Shown in pieces: positions 14,393-20,094 of a stretch of 20,094 bases of DNA. Each line of letters begins with the position of its first letter. Position 1 is the stretch's first letter. A program made the position numbers and the translations under genes. The notes under the pieces were generated by a model. That model saw nothing but the letters and a program-made list of their open reading frames with translations, ran no database searches and was not told where the DNA came from. The DNA is from Clostridiales bacterium (GTDB lineage: Bacteria; Bacillota; Clostridia; Lachnospirales; Lachnospiraceae): contig JAHZAT010000082.1 in NCBI GenBank assembly GCA_019423795.1, forward strand, positions 1-20,094. The letters run 5' to 3'.

Positions 14393-15592
14393 TTATTTTT
14401 GTAATAACCGATTCATTAAATCATAAGCGTGGGAAATGACAAGTCCTGTCTTTCTCGCTGCTTCTTCGCTGTACTCTTCCTGACCTTCATAATCTTTTGT
14501 GCTGTCATAGATCATAAATGGTATCGGTTCTTTGGAATGGGTACGGATCGCAATTGGTGTCGGATGATCCGGTCCGATCAAAATTCTAAAATCCTCTCCA
14601 GCTTTCTCAAGTTCTTCTTTGACAACCTTCACAACTTCTTTATCAAGATGTTCGATTGCTTTGATCTTATTCTCAAGACTTCCCTGATGACCCATCTCAT
14701 CAGGTGCCTCTACATGAATATAAGCGAAATCATCATTTTTTTCAAGTAGTGCTTCAACTGCTGCCATCGCTTTCCCATGATAATTCGTGTCAAGACCGCC
14801 ATTGGCACCCTCTACATCAAGATTTCTCATGTTTGCTCCAACTGCGATTCCTTTTAACAGATCGACGGCAGATACCATAGCTCCATTCATTCCAGTCTTC
14901 TCTTTAAAATCGTCCAGTGCCGGTTTCGTCCCTGCTCCCCAGAACCAGATGCTGTTTGCTTTATTCAAGCCTTTCTCAGCTCTTGCTTCATTGATCGGAT
15001 GATGATTTAAGATATCAAAACTCTTTTCCATCATCTCTTTTAGCTTCTCCTGCTTTGGAAGATACTGCCCGATCTTCTGTCCTAAAACATCATGAGGTGG
15101 CACAAGTTCGACTACTTCTCCATGATCCCAGATCGTTAAATGGCGGTAGCTGACTCCCGGATAAAATTTATATTCATCATCTTCTAATTCTTTTCTCACA
15201 GCTTCGATCAGGATCGCTGCTTCCTCAGAAGTGATCTCTCCTGCGCTGTGGTCGATGATCGTCTTATCTTCATAATCTTCGTCTTCAGATACGGTTACAA
15301 CGTTACATCTAAGTGCAATATCTGTATCTTTCATATCAACACCAATGCTTAATGCCTCAAGGGGTGATCTTCCGGAATAATAAACCTGTGGGTCATATCC
15401 TAACATAGAAAGATTGGCTACATCACTTCCTGCTGGTAAATTGGATGGTACTGTATAAGCGATTCCCTGTTCGGAAACTTTCGCCATCTCATCCATCACT
15501 GGTTTGTCTGCTAACTGAAGTGGTGTCTTCCCACCTGCTGCTTCGATTGGCTCGTCAGCCATTCCATCTCCTAAAACAATAACGTATTTCAT
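14393..15592 (-). CDS. ApgM-type phosphoglycerate-mutase-like enzyme, proposed homoserine kinase
   Basis: A 399-residue alkaline-phosphatase-superfamily protein of the archaeal-type cofactor-independent PGM family. Seen: GDGMADEP (8-15, first metal Asp), the nucleophile region NLPAGSDVANLSMLGYDP (51-68) with Ser56, HVEAPDEMGHQG (293-304) and PDHPTP...RTH (341-352). The ATG at 15592 has GGAGG 7 nt upstream and gives the standard MKYVIVLGDG start; an in-frame start at 15643 would overlap the ACT gene and lacks support. A branch of this family is known as a proposed homoserine kinase, found beside threonine-pathway genes in genomes lacking classical ThrB. Its place between an ACT regulator and aspartokinase favours that role over glycolysis. 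Homoserine dehydrogenase and threonine synthase are not in the window. Confidence 0.85.
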   Translation of the reverse strand: MKYVIVLGDGMADEPIEAAGGKTPLQLADKPVMDEMAKVSEQGIAYTVPSNLPAGSDVANLSMLGYDPQVYYSGRSPLEALSIGVDMKDTDIALRCNVVTVSEDEDYEDKTIIDHSAGEITSEEAAILIEAVRKELEDDEYKFYPGVSYRHLTIWDHGEVVELVPPHDVLGQKIGQYLPKQEKLKEMMEKSFDILNHHPINEARAEKGLNKANSIWFWGAGTKPALDDFKEKTGMNGAMVSAVDLLKGIAVGANMRNLDVEGANGGLDTNYHGKAMAAVEALLEKNDDFAYIHVEAPDEMGHQGSLENKIKAIEHLDKEVVKVVKEELEKAGEDFRILIGPDHPTPIAIRTHSKEPIPFMIYDSTKDYEGQEEYSEEAARKTGLVISHAYDLMNRLLQK

Positions 15593-15629
15593 TCTGTCCT
15601 CCAAAAATGTGTCATGTATATTTATACAT

Positions 15630-16070
15630 CTATTCCATTGCAATTATTTTTACATAAGATACATCTTCTATCTTCTCAACATCCTGAATCATAGCCGAGA
15701 CATCCGTCTCGCTGTCTTCGATGTCAACACTGACTGTTAAGAGTCCCTTTCCATTAATTGGAATACTCTGGTGAATCGTCAGGATATTTGCCTTATAAAG
15801 TGCAAAAATGTTAAGGATCGAGGCCATAACGCCAGGCTGGTCATCGACTTCGATCACGAATGTGATACTACGTCCTTTCTTACCAGCATAAAATGGGAAA
15901 ATATCATCCTTATACTTATAATAAGAACTTCGACTGATTCCCACCTTCTCTGTAGCTTCTAATACAGAAACTGCTCTCTTTGAATCTAACAGTTTCTGGA
16001 CCTCTAACACCTTTAACAACACTTCTGGAACTGCTTTCTTTTTAATTACATAATAGTTGGTTTCTTTCAT
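15630..16070 (-). CDS. ACT-domain regulatory protein (PheB/YszB-like)
   Basis: A 146-residue protein with an N-terminal winged/HTH-like segment (about 25-55, VSVLEATEKVGISRSSYYKYKD) and a C-terminal ACT domain (about 68-146, FVIEVDDQPGVMASILNIF). ACT domains bind amino acids; in Clostridia this family commonly sits next to hom, thrB or lysC and probably senses an end product. The ATG at 16070 has AAAGGA 7 nt before it and gives the usual MKETNYYVI start; an upstream in-frame GTG (16115) has no ribosome binding site. It is first in the operon with the PGM-like kinase (37-bp gap) and aspartokinase, behind the promoter at 16119-16147. Confidence 0.88.
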   Translation of the reverse strand: MKETNYYVIKKKAVPEVLLKVLEVQKLLDSKRAVSVLEATEKVGISRSSYYKYKDDIFPFYAGKKGRSITFVIEVDDQPGVMASILNIFALYKANILTIHQSIPINGKGLLTVSVDIEDSETDVSAMIQDVEKIEDVSYVKIIAME

Positions 16071-16118
16071 GTCTGGTTCCTTTTGTTTTCCTGTGGTGTA
16101 CAGTTGTCTTTGCACAAA

Positions 16119-16147
16119 ATACTACCACAGATATTTTTATGATGCAA
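16119..16147 (-). promoter_or_regulatory. Predicted promoter of the ACT / PGM-like / lysC operon
   Basis: Minus-strand TTGCAT (16142-16147) and TAGTAT (16119-16124) are spaced by 17 bp, and TG two bases before the -10 may help. The leader would be only about 40 nt, too short for a riboswitch or T-box. It lies just downstream of the prfB stop, where no clear terminator is seen, so some read-through from secA-prfB is possible. Confidence 0.6.
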
Positions 16148-16198
16148 TAGAAAATTTGGTTTTAAAATAAATACATGATCTGACCGGAAGTTTTCTGT

Positions 16199-17320
16199 TT
16201 AATTTTCTTCCTTCTTACTGTTGTTATCCCATGCAAGATAGGCATTCATAAATCCATCTAAATCCCCATCTAATACAGCGCTTGGATTTCCACTTTCAAA
16301 GTTTGTTCTGTGGTCTTTTACCATTGTATAAGGCTGCAGGACATAGGATCTGATCTGGTTTCCCCATCCATTATCCCCAACATCACCTCGGATATCTGAT
16401 AATTTTTCCAAATGTTGCTGCTGTTTTAACAGATACAGTTTTGTCTTTAACATCTTCATTGCCTGATCTTTGTTCTTGTGCTGTGAACGCTCATTCTGGC
16501 ACTGTACAACGATTCCTGTTGGTAAATGCGTAATACGGATTGCGGAATCTGTTTTGTTGATATGCTGTCCACCAGCTCCACTTGCACGATATGTGTCGAT
16601 CCGGATATCTTCATCTGCAATCTCAACTTCTATATCATCTTTGATATCTGGCATTACATCACAGGATGCAAACGATGTCTGTCGTTTTCCTGCTGCATTA
16701 AATGGAGAAATTCGGACAAGACGGTGAACACCTTTTTCAGATCGTAAATATCCATAAGCGTTCATTCCCGTGATCTTCACAGTAACAGATTTGATCCCTG
16801 CTTCATCCCCATCAAGATAATCAAGAACTTCTGTTCCATAACCTTTCTTTCCTGCCCATCTTGTGAACATACGGTATAGCATTCCTGCCCAGTCGCAAGA
16901 CTCTGTTCCACCTGCCCCAGCATGTAGTGTAAGAATTGCATCATCCTTATCATATTCACCTGTTAGCAGTGTTGAAATACGTAATTCCTCATATGTTTTT
17001 TCAAATTCATCCATCAAAGCAGTGGCTTCTTCGATCAGATCGGCATCTTCATCTTCTTCTGCCATATCGATCAAAGTCTCGATATCTTCATATTTTGTTT
17101 TCAGATCATCATATTCTTCCACGACACCTTTCAGGCTTTTGACTTCTTTCATAACATTCTGGGATTCCTCAACATTATCCCAGAATCCTGGTTCTTCCAT
17201 ATTCAGTTCTAATTGATCAATTCTCTCTTTTTTTGCTTCTAACGCAAGGGAACCACTAAGATCTTCTAGTGGTTCCTGAAAAGAGTTTAATTTATATTTT
17301 AATTGTTCTGCTTCAATCAT
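16199..17320 (-). CDS. prfB: Peptide chain release factor 2 (RF2)
   Basis: A 373-residue class I release factor that reads UGA and UAA and releases the finished peptide. Seen: the stop-codon recognition tripeptide Ser-Pro-Phe (205-207 in VRISPFNAAG), which marks RF2, and the catalytic GGQ (250-252 in SGAGGQHINKTDSA). The frame is continuous through the place where many bacteria have a programmed +1 frameshift: around codons 22-29 it reads SGSLALEA with no in-frame UGA and no CTTTGA slip site, so autoregulation by frameshifting is absent. Starts 14 bp after the secA stop, whose TAA abuts an AAGGAG, so it is co-transcribed with secA, a common arrangement in Firmicutes. Confidence 0.97.
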   Translation of the reverse strand: MIEAEQLKYKLNSFQEPLEDLSGSLALEAKKERIDQLELNMEEPGFWDNVEESQNVMKEVKSLKGVVEEYDDLKTKYEDIETLIDMAEEDEDADLIEEATALMDEFEKTYEELRISTLLTGEYDKDDAILTLHAGAGGTESCDWAGMLYRMFTRWAGKKGYGTEVLDYLDGDEAGIKSVTVKITGMNAYGYLRSEKGVHRLVRISPFNAAGKRQTSFASCDVMPDIKDDIEVEIADEDIRIDTYRASGAGGQHINKTDSAIRITHLPTGIVVQCQNERSQHKNKDQAMKMLKTKLYLLKQQQHLEKLSDIRGDVGDNGWGNQIRSYVLQPYTMVKDHRTNFESGNPSAVLDGDLDGFMNAYLAWDNNSKKEEN

Positions 17321-17334
17321 TGATAAAAAACTCC

Positions 17335-19905
17335 TTATTTATTCCTTCCGCAGCAGTTCTTATACTTCTTACCACTTCCACATGGGCAAGGATCATTTCT
17401 GCCGACTTTTGCTCCTTTTCTTACATAAGGCTTCTTCTCAACTTCTGCATCTTTGTTTGTTCCAGTGATCTTTGGAGCTTCTTCTCTCTCGATCTTCTGC
17501 TCAACCTGTACGTGGAACAGTGCACCTGTTGTCTCTTCCTGAATTGCCTTTGTCATATCATTGAACATCTCAAATCCAGCCATACGGTATTCAACAACTG
17601 GATCTCTCTGTCCATATGCCTGAAGACCAATTCCTTCTCTTAATTGATCCATATCATCAATATGATCCATCCACTTGCGGTCGATGACTTTCAGTAAGAT
17701 AATACGTTCAATCTCACGAAGATCAAAGTCTTCGAATTCTTTTTCTTTCTGTTCATATAATGCAACTGTTTCTTCCTGTAATCTTGCTACCAGATCATCA
17801 ACTTTACCAGAAGATTTCTCTGCATCTGTTAATACGATCTTATTCAGTGGTACAATTGGAAGCAACTCTGCATTCAGTGCTGCCAGATCCCACTCTTCTG
17901 GTGGAAGCTCATCACTGATCACCTGATATACATGATTTGCAACTGTTTCTTTCATCATGCCTAAAACAGATTCTTTCATGTCATCTCCGTCAAGAACACG
18001 GCGGCGTTCTTTGTACATAACTTCTCTCTGTTCATTGTTGACTCTATCATAATCTAACAGATTCTTACGAATACCAAAGTTGTTATTCTCAATCTTCTTC
18101 TGGGCTTTCTCGATCGTCTTGCTGATCGTCTTATGCTGGATTTCTTCTCCTTCTGGAATTCCCAGTGCATTATATATACTGATCATTCTTTCAGATCCAA
18201 ACAATCTCATCAGATCATCTTCCAGTGATAAATAGAACTTAGATTCACCTGGATCTCCCTGACGTCCAGCACGACCACGTAACTGGTTATCGATACGTCT
18301 GGATTCATGACGTTCTGTACCGATGATCTTTAATCCGCCAAGTTCTGCAACACCATCTTCCAGCACGATGTCAGTACCACGACCAGCCATGTTCGTAGCG
18401 ATCGTTACGGCACCGATCTCACCTGCGTGAGAGATGATCTCTGCTTCTTTCTCGTGGAATTTCGCATTCAGTACGTTGTGTTTGATTCCACGTTTCTTAA
18501 GCATTGCACTTAATTCTTCAGACATCTCGATGGTGATCGTACCAACTAAAACAGGCTGTCCTTTTGCATGAGATTCAATGATATCTTCGACAACAGCATT
18601 CATCTTCTCACGTTTTGTCTTGTAGATCGCATCATCATGATCGATTCTCTGAACTGGTTTGTTTGTTGGGATCACAACAACGTCCATTCCATAAATCTCT
18701 CTAAATTCCTGTTCTTCTGTAAGTGCAGTACCTGTCATACCTGCTTTCTTGTCATATTTATTGAAGAAGTTCTGGAACGTGATCGTTGCAAGAGTTTTGG
18801 ATTCTCTCTTAACCTTTACATTTTCCTTCGCTTCGATTGCCTGATGCAGACCATCAGAATAACGTCTTCCTGGCATGATACGTCCTGTAAATTCATCGAC
18901 GATCAATACTTCATCATCTTTTACTACATAGTCTTTGTCTTTAAACATTAAGTTATGTGCACGAAGTGCTAAGATGATATTATGCTGGATCGCAAGGTTC
19001 TCTGGATCTGCAAGATTCTCGATATGGAAGAATTTCTCGACTTTCTTCACGCCATCTGCAGTCAGCATGATCTGTTTATCTTTTTCATTGACAAGGAAAT
19101 CTCCATCTTCTTCGATATCCTCGTTCATTAAGATATCCATCTTGGATAATTCACCATCAGAACTTCCTCGTTCCATCTGGCGGGCTAAGATATCACATGC
19201 ACGGTACAATTCTGTAGACTTACCACTTTCACCGGAAATAATCAGTGGTGTTCTTGCCTCATCAATCAGTACGGAATCAACCTCATCGACGATCGCATAG
19301 TGAAGATCTCTCTGTACAAGATCTTCTTTCTCAATGACCATGTTATCTCTTAAGTAGTCAAATCCTAATTCATTGTTTGTAATATAAGTAATATCACAGT
19401 TATATGCTTCACGACGTTCATCATTCTCCATATCATTTGTAACAACGCCAACAGTTAATCCAAGAAAATTATGAACTTTTCCCATCCACTCGGCATCTCG
19501 AGTTGCCAGATAATCATTGACTGTTACGATATGAACGCCCTTTTCTTCCAGTGCATTTAAATATGCAGGTAACGTGGATACTAAAGTTTTACCTTCACCA
19601 GTTCTCATCTCTGCGATACGTCCCTGATGCAGGATGATACCACCGATCAGCTGTACACGGTAATGTTTTAAACCGATCGCACGGCTGCTGGCTTCTCTTA
19701 CTGTTGCATATGCTTCTGGTAACAGATCATCTAATGTCTCTCCATTTGCAAGTCTTTCTTTAAATTCAACGGTCTTATGTCTTAGTTCCTCATCTGACAA
19801 TTTCTGCATGGACTCATCGAGTGCTTCGATCTTGTCAACTGTCTTGCTGATTCGTTTTAGTTCCTTATCACTGTGAGAACCAAATACTTTATCAAATAAA
19901 CCCAT
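17335..19905 (-). CDS. secA: Preprotein translocase ATPase SecA
   Basis: An 856-residue SecA, the motor that drives unfolded preproteins through SecYEG. Seen: Walker A in MRTGEGKTLVS (GEGKT at 103-107), DEVDSVLIDEARTP (207-220) as the DEAD-type Walker B, the preprotein cross-linking region (about 225-375), motor domain 2 with TNMAGRGTDI and RGRAGRQGDPG, the helical scaffold/wing region (about 600-780), and a C-terminal zinc-binding SEC-C tail with CPCGSGKKYKNCC. I chose the ATG at 19905, which has AGGAG 8 nt upstream and gives the canonical MGLFDKVFG start; an upstream in-frame start at 19977 adds 24 residues unlike SecA and lacks a ribosome binding site. It heads the secA-prfB operon. Confidence 0.97.
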   Translation of the reverse strand: MGLFDKVFGSHSDKELKRISKTVDKIEALDESMQKLSDEELRHKTVEFKERLANGETLDDLLPEAYATVREASSRAIGLKHYRVQLIGGIILHQGRIAEMRTGEGKTLVSTLPAYLNALEEKGVHIVTVNDYLATRDAEWMGKVHNFLGLTVGVVTNDMENDERREAYNCDITYITNNELGFDYLRDNMVIEKEDLVQRDLHYAIVDEVDSVLIDEARTPLIISGESGKSTELYRACDILARQMERGSSDGELSKMDILMNEDIEEDGDFLVNEKDKQIMLTADGVKKVEKFFHIENLADPENLAIQHNIILALRAHNLMFKDKDYVVKDDEVLIVDEFTGRIMPGRRYSDGLHQAIEAKENVKVKRESKTLATITFQNFFNKYDKKAGMTGTALTEEQEFREIYGMDVVVIPTNKPVQRIDHDDAIYKTKREKMNAVVEDIIESHAKGQPVLVGTITIEMSEELSAMLKKRGIKHNVLNAKFHEKEAEIISHAGEIGAVTIATNMAGRGTDIVLEDGVAELGGLKIIGTERHESRRIDNQLRGRAGRQGDPGESKFYLSLEDDLMRLFGSERMISIYNALGIPEGEEIQHKTISKTIEKAQKKIENNNFGIRKNLLDYDRVNNEQREVMYKERRRVLDGDDMKESVLGMMKETVANHVYQVISDELPPEEWDLAALNAELLPIVPLNKIVLTDAEKSSGKVDDLVARLQEETVALYEQKEKEFEDFDLREIERIILLKVIDRKWMDHIDDMDQLREGIGLQAYGQRDPVVEYRMAGFEMFNDMTKAIQEETTGALFHVQVEQKIEREEAPKITGTNKDAEVEKKPYVRKGAKVGRNDPCPCGSGKKYKNCCGRNK

Positions 19906-19992
19906 AAATAATCTCCTAAGTTTCTTTTTATGATTGTTCCATCTTGTGATCGTTCTGTCTCTGACATCTGATATCAAGATAGTCTTATATCT

Positions 19993-20054
19993 ATTATATA
20001 GTCTTTGCTATTGTAACACTTAACATTATAAGGTGCAAGTTAACTAATTGTAAA
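19993..20054 (-). promoter_or_regulatory. Tandem predicted promoters of secA-prfB
   Basis: On the minus strand TTTACA (20049-20054) is 18 bp from TATAAT (20025-20030), and TTGCAC (20033-20038) is 17 bp from TACAAT (20010-20015). Another TATAAT lies at 19993-19998 without a good -35. The leader of about 90-110 nt can form a weak hairpin (CTTGAT at about 19975-19980 on the plus strand with 19941-19950). The remaining bases to the window end are AT-rich with no gene. Confidence 0.6.
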
Positions 20055-20094
20055 AATTCTCAATAAATTTTGAATTTTTTATAAAAAAAAGTAT

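Noticed and set aside
15593..15643. Longer start for the PGM-like protein
   Set aside because: It overlaps the ACT gene and adds residues foreign to the family; GGAGG supports 15592.
16071..16118. Lysine riboswitch or T-box before the aspartate-family operon
   Set aside because: The predicted leader is about 40 nt, has no T-box motif and no room for an aptamer.
19906..19977. Longer start for SecA
   Set aside because: The added 24 residues are unlike SecA; AGGAG supports the MGLFDKVFG start at 19905.

Overview
The window looks like chromosomal DNA of a low-GC Gram-positive anaerobe of the Clostridia, most likely a Lachnospiraceae-type gut commensal. This rests on AT-rich DNA, AGGAGG-type ribosome binding sites, the SecA-PrfB pair, a CdaR-type regulator leading into ftsEX, and an ACT / PGM-like kinase / aspartokinase cluster. 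The genus is an inference. I see no rRNA, tRNA, CRISPR array, transposase, integrase or phage gene. Fourteen genes are supported; all but one lie on the minus strand.

Layout by position. 43-1447: two-gene operon of a degenerate cysteine-desulfurase-like protein and a VOC (glyoxalase-fold) protein. 1637-6721: envelope and division operon, read leftwards, of a CdaR/PucR-type regulator, FtsE, FtsX, a secreted coiled-coil M23 peptidase and an S41 (CtpA-type) protease, with a terminator at 1575-1610. 6977-8239: membrane-anchored LytR-like protein with its own promoter and terminator. 8428-9153 (+): a short-chain dehydrogenase. 9845-12475: dCMP deaminase and Tex. 13165-16070: ACT regulator, PGM-like proposed homoserine kinase and aspartokinase, an aspartate-family amino-acid operon. 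16199-19905: SecA and release factor 2, with tandem promoters at the right edge.

The unusual content is in the only two gaps over 300 bp, 9154-9844 and 12476-13164. Each is almost filled by the same composite, non-coding element of about 600-680 bp, in the same orientation. Each composite has three palindromic modules in the order A-C-B. Module A is a three-way-junction-like fold of about 200 bp whose two copies differ by paired, compensating substitutions. Module C is a smaller imperfect inverted repeat. Module B is a very long hairpin with a conserved internal loop; its outer stem is a perfect 54-bp repeat in copy 1 and a perfect 33-bp repeat of unrelated sequence in copy 2. The B end sits at or within 10 bp of the stop codon of a minus-strand gene (tex, lysC) in both copies. 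I do not recognise the family. It could be a structured RNA, a mobile palindromic repeat, or both, and it is the best candidate here for an undescribed system.

Secondary points: the NifS-like protein lacks the PLP lysine and the catalytic cysteine region; the PGM-like protein sits where homoserine kinase would be expected; the M23 peptidase next to FtsEX keeps all its catalytic residues; prfB has no programmed frameshift.
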